In this document: positions 55,604-63,886 of the stretch, piece after piece
How the letters are laid out: every line of letters begins with the position of its first letter
How positions within the stretch are numbered: position 1 is the stretch's first letter
From: Paenibacillus sp. Soil787
Lineage (GTDB): Bacteria > Bacillota > Bacilli > Paenibacillales > NBRC-103111
NCBI RefSeq assembly: GCF_001429545.1
Contig: NZ_LMSP01000001.1
Coordinates: 747,197-811,196, forward strand
Reading direction: 5' to 3'
DNA length: 64,000 nucleotides
Program-made: the position numbers and the translations under genes
Notes under the pieces: model-generated
The model's input: the letters and a program-made list of their open reading frames with translations, nothing else
What the model was told of the DNA's origin: nothing
Database searches by the model: none

Positions 55604-56975
55604 TGCTGTGCAGCTCCTTTCCTGTAGCTGAAAATAGGTTCCCTTCACGCCGCCCAATCCGCTTCGATTGCCCAGATAGATCAGGGCTAAAAGCATCGAG
55701 CAACGATTCCATAGCTGGGCACGTCTGTATTCCTGAGTAAGATCTTCTCTCTGATCCAGTCACTGATCCAGTCTCTGTTTCTATCTCCGATCCTGATTCT
55801 GCCTCAGATCCTGCCTCGTGTCCTGTCCCTGATCTTATCTCTGATCCGTATCCTGTCTCAGATCCAATCCCAAATCCCAGCTCAAGCTCAGGCTGAAAGG
55901 CGTCCTCTCCCCCTTCCAAAACCAAATCCGCGATCACCTTACCGGTGACCGGACTGAGCAAAATCCCATTGCGGTAATGTCCGCAAGCGGCATATAAACC
56001 ATCGTACGCCGGAACTTTGCCGATGTACGGCAGCCCGTCTGTCGTCTGTGGCCGCAGACCCGACCAAGCTTTCTCCCACTCGGCTTCGCCTAGTGCGGGC
56101 ATGAGCAGCCTCGCGCGATCCATCAGCTCAGCCAGCCCAGCCAGCGACACCTTGCGGTCGTAACTGTTCGGCACTACCGTCGCGCCGACCAGCAGTCGTC
56201 CTCCGGCTTTCGGGACGATATAACACCCTGTCGTGAACAGGGTCTTCCTGAGCAGCGGCTTCGTCGTAAGGACAGAGAAGCACTCGCCTTTCACGGGATA
56301 TACCGGCAGGTCGACGCCGATACCTGCCATTAGCTGTCCGCTCCACGTGCCAGCCGCCACGACGACGTGGTCGCTATAGAGCGGACCTTCGCTCGTCATC
56401 ACGCCGACGGCTCGGCCTCGCTCCGTCAGCAGCCCTTGTACCTGGGCGAATTCTTGCACCTTCGCCCCCAGCACCCTGGCTGCCTGCGCGAACGCCGCCG
56501 CCAGCAGCGGCGCCTCCACCTGCCCATCACCCGGCAGGTATAAGGCTCCGCGCGTCGCCCCGCTCAAGGCGGGCTCGAGCTTGGCGGCTGCAGCAGCGCT
56601 CAGCCACTCCGCCTGCTCGCCCGCTGCGCGTTGGAGCTTCTCCCTCGCGCGAAGCTCCTGCTCTTGAACGTCGCTGAGCGCCACGTTCAGCAGACCTTCA
56701 CGGACGAGACCGATGTCGATGCCCGTGAGAGCTTTCAGTTCCTCGCTCAGCTGGGGGAACATCGCTCGGCTTTGCCCAGCCCACTGGAAAAGCGGCCCCG
56801 TATCCTCCATCTCGGATTGTGCTCCGAGCATGCCCGCCGCCGCCGACGAGGCTTCCATGCCGAGCCTCCCGCGCTCGAGGAGCAGGACGGACTGGCCTCG
56901 CTTTGCCAGGTTATAGGCGATTGAAGAACCAATAACCCCGCCGCCAACGATGATCACATCGTTCATTCGTTTCAT
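55587..56975 (-). CDS. thiO: Glycine oxidase ThiO with an unusual repetitive C-terminal tail
   Basis: A 462-residue FAD enzyme that oxidises glycine to the imine needed by ThiG. FAD motif IIVGGGVIGSSIAYNLAKRG is at residues 7-26; DAO family core to about 375. Typical ThiO proteins are about 370 residues. Here about 85 extra residues follow, rich in Gly, Ser, Glu and Thr (repeats such as GSETG, GSEIE, TGSVTGSE). This tail is encoded by the tandem repeat at 55745-55885. ATG at 56975 has AAAGGAGGTG eight bases upstream, inside the tenI end. Confidence 0.92.
   Translation of the reverse strand: MKRMNDVIIVGGGVIGSSIAYNLAKRGQSVLLLERGRLGMEASSAAAGMLGAQSEMEDTGPLFQWAGQSRAMFPQLSEELKALTGIDIGLVREGLLNVALSDVQEQELRAREKLQRAAGEQAEWLSAAAAAKLEPALSGATRGALYLPGDGQVEAPLLAAAFAQAARVLGAKVQEFAQVQGLLTERGRAVGVMTSEGPLYSDHVVVAAGTWSGQLMAGIGVDLPVYPVKGECFSVLTTKPLLRKTLFTTGCYIVPKAGGRLLVGATVVPNSYDRKVSLAGLAELMDRARLLMPALGEAEWEKAWSGLRPQTTDGLPYIGKVPAYDGLYAACGHYRNGILLSPVTGKVIADLVLEGGEDAFQPELELGFGIGSETGYGSEIRSGTGHEAGSEAESGSEIETETGSVTGSERRSYSGIQTCPAMESLLDAFSPDLSGQSKRIGRREGNLFSATGKELHSIEAAH
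55745..55885. repeat. Tandem CTGATCC-type repeat inside thiO
   Basis: About ten to twelve imperfect copies of a roughly 12-base unit (CTGATCCAGTCT, CAGATCCTGCCT, CTGATCCGTATC). They encode the Gly-Ser-Glu-Thr tail of ThiO. The period is a multiple of three, so the frame is kept when copies are gained or lost. Confidence 0.75.
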
Positions 56976-57596
56976 TTATCCCACCTCCTTTCGCTCTAGC
57001 TCGCTCACGTAAGCCTTCACTGCTGCTAGCGGATCTTCCGCTTCCCATATCCCGCTCATCACAGCTATACCGGAAGCTCCCGCCTCCAAAACTGAGCTTA
57101 CCCGTTCAGGCCTCATGCCTCCGATCGCAATAATCGGAATTGATACTTGGGTTGCCACATCTTTGAGCGACTTCAATCCCCTAGGCGGGATGCCCACCTT
57201 AGAATCAGAAGCAAAAATATGACCAAACATCACATAATCCGCCCCCTCCTGCTCTCGCTGCTTAGCTTCCTCCGCACTATGTATCGATACGCCGGTCCTT
57301 TGCACTCCCTGACAAAATTCTCTTTGGGTTGAAAGCGGCGGGGTACTGCCCTGAAGCTGTAATCCGCCTAATGCCGCAGCCGTGACAATTGAAGGGTAAC
57401 CATTGATATATAGGCTTTTCGCCGGAATACCTGTTTCGAGCAGAAACTGCACACCAAGGAAGATCTCGTCTAATGATTTCTTTTTTTCACGTATATGAAT
57501 GGCCGTGACATAGGGGTGAATCTTAGCTGCAACCGCCGCCAGCTCTGTCCACGCCAGCTTGCCATTGGAAATGACATGCAGTTCATACCCAGTCAT
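56976..57596 (-). CDS. tenI: Thiazole tautomerase TenI
   Basis: A 206-residue ThiE-like barrel of the TenI class, which aromatises the thiazole product of ThiG. It has the phosphate-binding IAIGGM and SGIAVMSGI but lacks ThiE pyrimidine-site residues. It is the first gene behind the TPP riboswitch. AAAGGAG at 57606-57612 abuts the TTG at 57608 directly, so ATG at 57596 (MTGYELHVIS) is the likelier start. Its stop abuts thiO. Confidence 0.9.
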   Translation of the reverse strand: MTGYELHVISNGKLAWTELAAVAAKIHPYVTAIHIREKKKSLDEIFLGVQFLLETGIPAKSLYINGYPSIVTAAALGGLQLQGSTPPLSTQREFCQGVQRTGVSIHSAEEAKQREQEGADYVMFGHIFASDSKVGIPPRGLKSLKDVATQVSIPIIAIGGMRPERVSSVLEAGASGIAVMSGIWEAEDPLAAVKAYVSELERKEVG

Positions 57597-57819
57597 TAAG
57601 AGACTCAACTCCTTTTTTCTGCCTTATTCAGCTTAACTTTCTTGTTTTAAGCATGTTTTACATCGCTATGGAGGCTCTTTTCCCCTTCACTCTGACTTTA
57701 ACGTTATAAAACATCCTTAAAGCTGCTCGATACTCACTCGAAACCAGTAATCAGCTACTTTAACTATGAAAAACACCGCTAACCCACCAGCCAGCTCAAA
57801 TTTCTCAATTTCAGGCATG

Positions 57820-57851
57820 AAAAAAACCACTTTTCCAAAGAAAAGTGGTTG
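57820..57851 (-). terminator. Riboswitch-controlled terminator (TPP attenuator)
   Basis: AACCACTTTTC-TTTG-GAAAAGTGGTT followed by TTTTT on the minus strand. The 5' arm can instead pair with GGAAAGTGG at 57910-57902 in the aptamer end, giving an antiterminator. Ligand binding should therefore favour termination. Confidence 0.85.
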
Positions 57852-57896
57852 TAGGTTGCGCCGCCTAATAAACATGCAAAGATGGGGCTCCAATGA

Positions 57897-57990
57897 TCGT
57901 TCCACTTTCCTCCGCTGGTATGACCCAGTTCAGGTTCGAAGGGTTCAGATTGCTCTGTCTCAGCCTTGCGGCGCCCCTAGGGATTCATTC
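57897..57990 (-). ncRNA. TPP riboswitch (THI element)
   Basis: The minus strand carries the conserved TPP-aptamer blocks in order: CCCTAGGGG-CGCC, CTGAGA, GAACCC, GAACCTGAACTGG, and CCAGCGGAGGAAAGTGG. It lies about 300 bases upstream of tenI, with a terminator in between. It should switch off the whole thi operon when thiamine pyrophosphate is plentiful. Confidence 0.95.
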
Positions 57991-58045
57991 GTATTCAATT
58001 GATAAATATCATAGCACGTCATCAAACGATTGGAAATAGAAATTT

Positions 58046-58246
58046 TTATTGATCAAAATTCAATCGTTTTCCCTGTTTTGCCGATTCATAAATAGCCCCC
58101 AAAATCTGGGTAACAACCAAGGCTTGCTCAGGTTTGACAAGTGGCTCCGTGTCATTGGGAATACTCTCCAGCCATTGTCTGGCTTCTTTCACGCCTGGAT
58201 CTTCGGCGCCTGCGTCGGAATAAGCCTGTTCCCATCTGCTTGTCAT
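58046..58246 (-). pseudogene. Truncated Gfo/Idh/MocA-type oxidoreductase (C-terminal 66 residues)
   Basis: The 66-codon frame has GAGGAG seven bases before its ATG. The product looks like only the last part of a Gfo/Idh/MocA dehydrogenase: KPEQALVVTQILGAIYESAK plus GKRLNF is a common ending of that family. The NAD-binding Rossmann domain is absent. A palindromic operator and a cre-like site remain upstream, so an internal deletion joining the original start region to the 3' end is the simplest reading. A functional mini-protein cannot be excluded. Confidence 0.55.
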
Positions 58247-58284
58247 GCAAACACTCCTCGGTGAGAGCTATTCTACAAATACCT

Positions 58285-58301
58285 GTTTACACGGTGTAAA
58301 C
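58285..58301. promoter_or_regulatory. Operator-like palindrome
   Basis: GTTTACAC-G-GTGTAAAC, a perfect 8-bp inverted repeat with a one-base centre, about 40 bases upstream of the truncated oxidoreductase start. The form resembles dimeric-repressor sites. Confidence 0.5.
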
Positions 58302-58341
58302 ACCTTACCAATACCCAATTATATCCAATAGTCAAATTCAT

Positions 58342-58355
58342 TGCAAACGTTTTCA
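58342..58355. promoter_or_regulatory. CcpA cre-like site
   Basis: TGCAAACGTTTTCA matches TGWAARCGYTWNCW at 13 of 14 positions. It lies between the truncated oxidoreductase and the BASS transporter and could serve either gene. Confidence 0.5.
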
Positions 58356-58510
58356 TAACTCTAAATTACCTTTTTACTATTTCATCAGAGGCATAAAATG
58401 CTCGCCTGATTTCCATTCATAACAATGAGGGTCTAGTCACTACCCCTTCCAGCTCATATAATAGGGAGACAAAGCTGCCTATGAAGTTTAAAGGAAGGAA
58501 GTTCACCTAA

Positions 58511-59494
58511 ATGCTGTCTCAATTGAATCGCCAATTAGAAAAAATCTTGCCGCTAATCACACCAGTCAGTGTTCTTATCGGTGTTTTGCTAGGCAGTCAT
58601 TTATCCGGATTCACCTTTTTATCCCCTTGGTTGTTTGCCTTTATGACCTTCGCAGGCAGCATAAGCTCCAGCTTCAAAGAATTTGTCAAAGTGGTCGTTC
58701 AGCCTCTTCCACTCATAACCACATTGTTGATTCTACATGTCGCGATGCCGCTGATTGCGATGGGTCTCGGGCATGTCGTATATAGCCAAGAGCCCATGAC
58801 GATAACCGGTCTCATTTTAGCAGCAGCCATACCTACTGGTATTACAAGCTTCGTCTGGGTTGCTATTTATCGCGGAAATACCGTGCTCACATTATCGATT
58901 ATTCTCATGGACACCATACTTTCACCCTTTGTCGTTCCCTACACACTATCTGCGTTAATTGGCACCAAAGTACAGATGGACTCCTTCGCGATGATGAAAG
59001 GCCTGTTCCTAATGATCGTTCTACCTTCAATCATTGGCATGATGCTGAATCAATGGACACGCGGCAAAATTAAGGAACAATGGAGTGGCCGTCTAGGTCC
59101 TTTTTCGAAAATAACCATGGGCATCGTTGTCGCTATCAACAGCTCCGTGATCGCCCCTTATTTACGTGATTTTAATGCTAAATTACTAGGTTTAGCCGGA
59201 TTTGTACTCTCTATAGCCTCACTTGGTTACATCCTTGGTTGGCTGGTCGCTAAGCTCATGCGCTGGGAACAAGATATCGTCGTTGCACTTACGTTTAACA
59301 GTGGGATGCGTAATATTAGTGCTGGCGCAGTACTCGCCGTTGCCTACTTCCCGCCTCCTGTGTCTGTCCCCGTTGTACTAGGCATGCTGTTCCAGCAATC
59401 GCTGGCTTCCCTTTTCGGCTACCTATTGAACAGACGCTATGCTTTGAAAAGTGATATTCCCAACTTAACGGCCAAGAGTGTGAAACAAGTTTAA
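58511..59494 (+). CDS. Bile acid:sodium symporter (BASS) family transporter
   Basis: A 327-residue membrane protein with nine to ten TM segments and the family pattern (AAAIPTGITSFVWVAIYRGNTVLTLS, TFNSGMRNISAGAVLA). Bacterial BASS proteins take up organic anions with Na+; the B. subtilis relative is YocS-like. Substrate unknown. AAGGAAGGAAG precedes the ATG. A terminator and R2 copy F follow. Confidence 0.9.
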   Translation: MLSQLNRQLEKILPLITPVSVLIGVLLGSHLSGFTFLSPWLFAFMTFAGSISSSFKEFVKVVVQPLPLITTLLILHVAMPLIAMGLGHVVYSQEPMTITGLILAAAIPTGITSFVWVAIYRGNTVLTLSIILMDTILSPFVVPYTLSALIGTKVQMDSFAMMKGLFLMIVLPSIIGMMLNQWTRGKIKEQWSGRLGPFSKITMGIVVAINSSVIAPYLRDFNAKLLGLAGFVLSIASLGYILGWLVAKLMRWEQDIVVALTFNSGMRNISAGAVLAVAYFPPPVSVPVVLGMLFQQSLASLFGYLLNRRYALKSDIPNLTAKSVKQV

Positions 59495-59498
59495 TTTA

Positions 59499-59527
59499 GG
59501 AGCTGCCCGAGCAGCTTCTTTTTTTTG
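59499..59527 (+). terminator. Terminator of the BASS transporter gene
   Basis: AGCTGC-CCGA-GCAGCT followed by TCTTTTTTTT, directly after the stop. Confidence 0.85.
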
Positions 59528-59618
59528 TAGATAAGAAAGTATAAATTTTATACTTTTGCTTCGCATCTACCTTGACAAACGCGCTCGTCCTGAAGGACGA
59601 CGGAGTCGTTTATCCTTG
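59527..59618 (-). repeat. R2 two-hairpin element, copy F
   Basis: Same orientation as copy A. The A/T hairpin is AAAGTATAA-ATT-TTATACTTT: the loop differs from other copies while the stem is kept. It starts at the T-run of the BASS terminator, 33 bases after the stop. Confidence 0.85.
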
Positions 59619-59722
59619 GTACGACTGACCAATCGACATACAGCTGTTGAGTAAGGAAATGGGTGCGAAATCAACTTCTGATTCATCTTTCCCGGCTAAA
59701 GGACTGGAGCGACGTTAATCCG

Positions 59723-59863
59723 CTAGCTGCTGATTTCGCTCTCTTCATCGAAACATTCGAAGCATAGTAACGTGTTATCGTCTAACACTACGCCGTCAAT
59801 AAATCCATCATTGCAGAAAATTGGCTTTTTACATGCCTTGCACTCTCCAACAAGCTCCTGCAT
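59723..59863 (-). CDS. Small Cys-rich (zinc-ribbon-like) protein, 46 aa
   Basis: A frame too short for usual ORF cut-offs. It reads MQELVGECKACKKPIFCNDG, then FIDGVVLDDNTLLCFECFDE, ending at TAG 59723. GGGGAGGT lies seven bases before the ATG. CxxC pairs (CKAC, CFEC) plus one extra Cys suggest a zinc ribbon. It resembles small inhibitor- or cannibalism-type zinc-finger peptides of Bacillales only in this broad sense. Function unknown. The rest of 59864-60055 shows only the promoter region of the next gene. Confidence 0.7.
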   Translation of the reverse strand: MQELVGECKACKKPIFCNDGFIDGVVLDDNTLLCFECFDEESEISS

Positions 59864-60055
59864 GAATAGTACCTCCCCATAACTGCATATTTCCTTTCAT
59901 ATAAAAAGACTATTGCTTGAGCAGGCACTAACTTTCTCTTTCACCTCAGCACATTTTAAGCTAACTTTTATGTATTATTCAGCTTCTCTTCTCAGATTTT
60001 TCATAATTGTCATGTACGATTGTGAAGAAGATGATTAATAGGAGTGATACATAGT

Positions 60056-60691
60056 ATGATGAAAATGAAGAAAATAGCGGGCTTATGCATTCTTATCCCC
60101 GTATTACTAAGCGGTTGTGGGAACCCGTCATCCTCCCAACCTGCTGCAGCAAGCTCAGCACAACCGCAACAACAAAACGAACAATCCCAGGCAGACGGGA
60201 AGCAAAAGGCTCAAGACCGACCCGTCATGAATGCAGCGCAAAGACAAATGTTTAGTACGTTCCAGACCCTGCTCATGCTTGACAAAGCAGATGGACTTAC
60301 CATCACGAAGGAACAGGCTCAAGCCATGCTGCCCGTTGCCCAAGATATCGTTACAAAAGCAGAACTTAGTGATGAAAACAAGACCAAACTGTATGAAAAG
60401 CTCACGGATGCCCAGAAGAAATTCATAGAAGATTCGGCTGCGCGTATGAGCAATCGAGGAAACGGCGGTGCAAATGGTCCTGGGAATAACGGAAACGCCG
60501 GTGATGGCAAGGGCAAACGAAATGGTGGATCTGGAAATACAGAAAATAAACCAGATGCTTCTGCACAACCAAACGCTAACGCACCCGATCAAACCAACGG
60601 CAAGAATGCTAATGGAAATCGTCCTGCTGGCGGCCAAATGAGAGATCCCGGTAAGCAGCTTATCGAACTGCTGCAGACTAAAATCAAATAG
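60056..60691 (+). CDS. Secreted lipoprotein with low-complexity C-terminal half
   Basis: 211 residues. Lipoprotein signal with lipobox LLSGC, a Gln/Ser/Ala-rich linker, a helical middle (about 55-125; MFSTFQTLLMLDKADGLTITKEQAQAML), and an Asn/Gly-rich tail. No known enzymatic motif. ATG at 60056 is chosen, 11 bases after GGAG; GTG at 60044 overlaps that site. A clear terminator follows. Confidence 0.8.
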   Translation: MMKMKKIAGLCILIPVLLSGCGNPSSSQPAAASSAQPQQQNEQSQADGKQKAQDRPVMNAAQRQMFSTFQTLLMLDKADGLTITKEQAQAMLPVAQDIVTKAELSDENKTKLYEKLTDAQKKFIEDSAARMSNRGNGGANGPGNNGNAGDGKGKRNGGSGNTENKPDASAQPNANAPDQTNGKNANGNRPAGGQMRDPGKQLIELLQTKIK

Positions 60692-60704
60692 CGTATGATA
60701 TTGC

Positions 60705-60744
60705 CAAAAAACCGATCTCCTACAAGGAAGGAATCGGTTTTTCG
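60705..60744 (+). terminator. Terminator of the lipoprotein gene
   Basis: AAAAACCGAT / ATCGGTTTTT stem with a T tail and A tract; usable for both converging genes. Confidence 0.8.
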
Positions 60745-60756
60745 GGTTTACCTTAA

Positions 60757-61275
60757 CTATCTCAAAGATTGAACAACTTGCTCAGCAGAAGCTTCACCGC
60801 TCGCTACTAATTCAACATGCTCAGCGAACATATCGCACATGTAGACGAACAAGCTGAGAATTTCCAACACTCCTTCGCTCTCAAAAGTGCGGGACGCTGA
60901 AATACTATACACATACCGATAGTGCAGCTCATTCTGTTCATTGATGCCAAAATGACCGATCGGCAATCTTGTGTTAATTTCCAGCAGAACAGAAGCCACG
61001 GCATCGCGCGATCCTTCTTGCAGGTGAAAGGGCAGTGTACTGTAAATTTGCAGCAACTGAATGGCAACAATATCATCATCGTTCAGAGGTAAAAAACTAA
61101 AGTGCAGGAAACGTTCACGCCCTTTTTTATCCTCTTGAAATCCTGCCATTAACACGTGAAGCGGAATCGCTTCGGATTTTTCCAATAAATTCGTAGCTAG
61201 GCCTGTCTCATCCAGAATCTCCTTTAAGAAGCCTAACTGCGCCAAATGACGCGCATGTATTTTATCTGGCAACAT
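60757..61275 (-). CDS. YbjN-like domain protein (hypothetical)
   Basis: A 172-residue soluble protein. Its pattern of alternating strands and a C-terminal helix (YRYVYSISASRTFESEGVLEILSLFVYMCDMFAEHVE) resembles YbjN / type III chaperone-like proteins. This is a fold-level guess. AGTAGGAGAG precedes the ATG, 14 bases after the stop of the damaged gene upstream. Confidence 0.6.
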   Translation of the reverse strand: MLPDKIHARHLAQLGFLKEILDETGLATNLLEKSEAIPLHVLMAGFQEDKKGRERFLHFSFLPLNDDDIVAIQLLQIYSTLPFHLQEGSRDAVASVLLEINTRLPIGHFGINEQNELHYRYVYSISASRTFESEGVLEILSLFVYMCDMFAEHVELVASGEASAEQVVQSLR

Positions 61276-61289
61276 GTATGTACACTCTC

Positions 61290-61740
61290 CTACTCTCTTT
61301 GGGCCATGGCTTCAAACAAGCTGTCTCGCAATTTAGTACTGTTCTCAAACTTCGGTAATTCCCTATGCGCCAGCTTTGGAGGCGCGATCGCGGCCCGCTT
61401 GTTTCAAAGACCTCGCAAGCAGCGGCATAGCAGCGCTAACGCCGGAAGCGATAATTTTGAGCGGCGTTCCAACTTGCGCTCCGCCCCCAGTCAATGTTGC
61501 AATGTCTGCTGCAATTTTAGTTAACTCTAAGCCAATTTGCAAGCCGCCGCGTGTCGTCCGCTTCACATTGATGTTCTTCATTTCTTTGGCCAGTTCGTAG
61601 TTTTTCATTGCTTCGAGCTGACTTCTAGCATTGTCTTTATCACGCAAAGCCTGCGCATAACCTTCTTCGGCCCCTTTTGCTTCCAAGCTACTTCGCCACT
61701 GAAGTCCTGGCCACTCGCATCGACGCGAGTGCATAAACAA
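61290..61740 (-). pseudogene. Frameshifted or start-less gene remnant
   Basis: A helical, Lys/Glu-rich frame (SSLEAKGAEEGYAQALRDKD..., ending ARSLKQAGRDRASKAGA at 61363) overlaps the rarD 3' end and has no clear start site. In the +1 frame a coding-like tail continues (PKLAHRELPKFENSTKLRDS... to TAG at 61290), followed at normal distance by the next ribosome binding site. A single indel near 61370-61420 would join the two. Function unknown. Confidence 0.5.
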
Positions 61741-62569
61741 TCAGTGCGGTCCAAATCAAGGAGAAGCTGATGAGAAGCACGGGGGAGAATTTCTCTTTAA
61801 ATAGGAACACACTTAACAGCAGCGTAATGGAAGGACCTATATACTGAATGAATCCCAGCATGGAAAGTGGCAACCGAGCAGCCGCTTTAGCAAACCATAG
61901 TAGAGGCAAAGCAGTCGCCACTCCTGACAATAATAGCATCGCTAAAGAGACCGGCGGTAATGTCCATGCGGAATCATGATGTGCGAAGTGTAAGTAGGCA
62001 ATATAAGCGACTGCTATAGGGAAGACAATGACGGTTTCCCCTGCCAACCCGATAGAGGCATCGTAGGAAACCCTCTTTTTCACAAGACTATACAGCCCGA
62101 AGGAAAGCGCTAGTGAGAGAGACACCCATGGGAATCTGCCATAATCGATGGTTGCCAGCAAAACGCCGGCACCCGCCAAAGCAACGGCCACCCACTGGCT
62201 GCCGCTTGGTTTTTCGCGTAGAAACAGGACCGCTAGCATGATATTTATCAACGGGGTAATATAATACCCGAGACTCGTCTCGATAACATGCCCGTTATTA
62301 ACGGCCCAAATGAATATTAGCCAATTGGAGCTGATTAAAATGCTGCTGACTCCAACCTGGAGCACCGCTTTCCGGTTCGTAAGCATTTTACGAAATTCAT
62401 TCCAGCGGTTTTTCCCTATCAGCAATAGAATCGCCATGAATACAAAAGACCAGATGACGCGGTGAGACAATATTTCACCCGCAAGCAGAGATTCAAAAGA
62501 CCTCCAATAAACAGGCAGCAAGCCCCATGCGGTATAGGCAATTATGGCGTACCAAAGCCCTTTTTTCAT
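61688..62569 (-). CDS. rarD: EamA-family transporter RarD
   Basis: A 293-residue membrane protein with about ten TM segments and the RarD signatures GLWYAIIAYTAWGLLPVYWR, EILSHRVIWS and GYYITPLINIMLAVLF. RarD was named for chloramphenicol sensitivity in enterobacteria; its real substrate is unknown. ATG at 62569 has AGAGGA eight bases upstream; the frame from 62689 adds 40 unlikely residues. Confidence 0.9.
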   Translation of the reverse strand: MKKGLWYAIIAYTAWGLLPVYWRSFESLLAGEILSHRVIWSFVFMAILLLIGKNRWNEFRKMLTNRKAVLQVGVSSILISSNWLIFIWAVNNGHVIETSLGYYITPLINIMLAVLFLREKPSGSQWVAVALAGAGVLLATIDYGRFPWVSLSLALSFGLYSLVKKRVSYDASIGLAGETVIVFPIAVAYIAYLHFAHHDSAWTLPPVSLAMLLLSGVATALPLLWFAKAAARLPLSMLGFIQYIGPSITLLLSVFLFKEKFSPVLLISFSLIWTALIVYALASMRVARTSVAK

Positions 62570-62708
62570 TGTAAAAATCCTCTTTTCAATGTCTAGTAAC
62601 ACAATTCTATGAATCTCGAAATTTGTCCACCGGTCAATTTCCCAAATAATAAATCCCCGATTTCCGGGGACCCGACTACACGAGGTCATTCATAGATGAG
62701 CGACCGCG

Positions 62709-62755
62709 TTAAACGAGGAGAGACTTTGGTCCACGACCAAAGATCCCTATATTAG
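62709..62755. repeat. R3 repeat, copy 2
   Basis: GAGGAGAGACTTTGGTC-CAC-GACCAAAG then ATCCCTATATTAG, closely matching 32761-32804 over about 45 bases. The 19-base palindrome is perfect here. It lies between rarD and the nitric oxide synthase gene. Confidence 0.65.
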
Positions 62756-62762
62756 GTTTTAT

Positions 62763-62797
62763 CGCCAATAAGAAAGCGGTTTTCGGGAACCGAAAAC
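62763..62797 (-). terminator. Hairpin after the nitric oxide synthase gene
   Basis: GTTTTCGG-TTC-CCGAAAAC followed by CGCTTTCTTAT on the minus strand. A short R2-like AAACTTATACTTTT box lies between it and the stop. Confidence 0.55.
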
Positions 62798-63886
62798 TTA
62801 TACTTTTCTTATGTGATAAAAAAAGTTAGGCAGCTTCACTTCATTTGAATAATGCTGATGAAAAATATGCGTCGTCGCCGGAGATAGCGGCGGGATCAGC
62901 CACGACCAGTCACCCGTGACATCACGACCGACCTTCTGCTCCTTCTCTTCAAAACTCCTAAATTGCCTCGCCGCCGTATGATGATCCACAATAGCTACAC
63001 CCTGCTGTTGAAACGAATGCAGCACAGCCACATTTAACTCAACAAGCGCTCTATCTTTCCAAAGAGAGGCGTCACGCCGAGTATCCAGCCCCATGATAGA
63101 CGCTACACGCGGCAGCATGTCATATCTCGCTTCATCTGCAAAGTTTCGCGCCCCGATTTCAGTGCCCATATACCAACCATTGAATGGCGCGGCGAGGTAA
63201 TGAATCCCTCCGATTTCAAGGTACATATTCGAGACGATCGGTACGACATACCATTTGAGATGCAAATCATCGAACTCTGCTAAATCCGGATGTGTAATAT
63301 CCACTTCCAAGACGAGCTCAGCAGGAATCTCAAACAGCTTCGGTTTCCGGTCTCCCATTTGAACAACAAGCGGCAGCACGTCATAAGGCGTACCGGCCCC
63401 CTGCCATCCAAGTGATTGGCATAAAGAAGTTATTTGAATAGAAGCTGGGTCACCGAGAATCCCATTGTCAGTTTCATAGCCCGCGTAACGGATCAGTTGG
63501 TCATTATGAATAAAGGCTCTCTGAGCCGAATCGTTCGTAGGAGGGAAAATCGTAATCACTGGACGGATTTTGCCGCCATTGGTTGCCGTTTCTATATGAC
63601 GAAAAAGTGCCTCAGCCATCTGTTCTTCTGTTTCAATATAACGAGAATCGTGTACCGCCAATGTTTCCCAGAACAATCGCCCGATACAACGGTTGCTGTT
63701 GCGCCATGCCATTTTGGCCCCATGCTCAAGTTCTTGACGGGTATGTTCGTAGTAACCTTTGTACCTAATGGCTTCGGTAATTTGGGCAAGACGAGCCTCG
63801 ATTTCGCCCGAGCTTTGGCCTAGTTCACTATAACATTCCTGGATAAAAGGGATAGCTTTCTCTAGTAATTGATCCTGCACTTTCAT
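62798..63886 (-). CDS. nos: Bacterial nitric oxide synthase, oxygenase-only
   Basis: A 362-residue heme protein oxidising L-arginine to citrulline and NO. Heme-ligand Cys67 is in [10 protein letters not shown], the arginine-binding Glu is in [19 protein letters not shown], and the pterin-side region [19 protein letters not shown] is intact. No reductase domain is present, as in other Bacillales, so a general flavodoxin/reductase must supply electrons. ATG at 63886 ([10 protein letters not shown]) has GGAG eight bases upstream. The last 110 bases of the window hold its upstream region. Confidence 0.95.
   Translation of the reverse strand: MKVQDQLLEKAIPFIQECYSELGQSSGEIEARLAQITEAIRYKGYYEHTRQELEHGAKMAWRNSNRCIGRLFWETLAVHDSRYIETEEQMAEALFRHIETATNGGKIRPVITIFPPTNDSAQRAFIHNDQLIRYAGYETDNGILGDPASIQITSLCQSLGWQGAGTPYDVLPLVVQMGDRKPKLFEIPAELVLEVDITHPDLAEFDDLHLKWYVVPIVSNMYLEIGGIHYLAAPFNGWYMGTEIGARNFADEARYDMLPRVASIMGLDTRRDASLWKDRALVELNVAVLHSFQQQGVAIVDHHTAARQFRSFEEKEQKVGRDVTGDWSWLIPPLSPATTHIFHQHYSNEVKLPNFFYHIRKV

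Noticed and set aside
57717-57905. 62-codon minus-strand frame in the tenI leader
   Set aside because: It overlaps the TPP aptamer end and its terminator; no ribosome binding site.
57928-57945. GGTTCGAA tRNA T-loop-like sequence
   Set aside because: It is part of the TPP riboswitch; no cloverleaf can be built around it.
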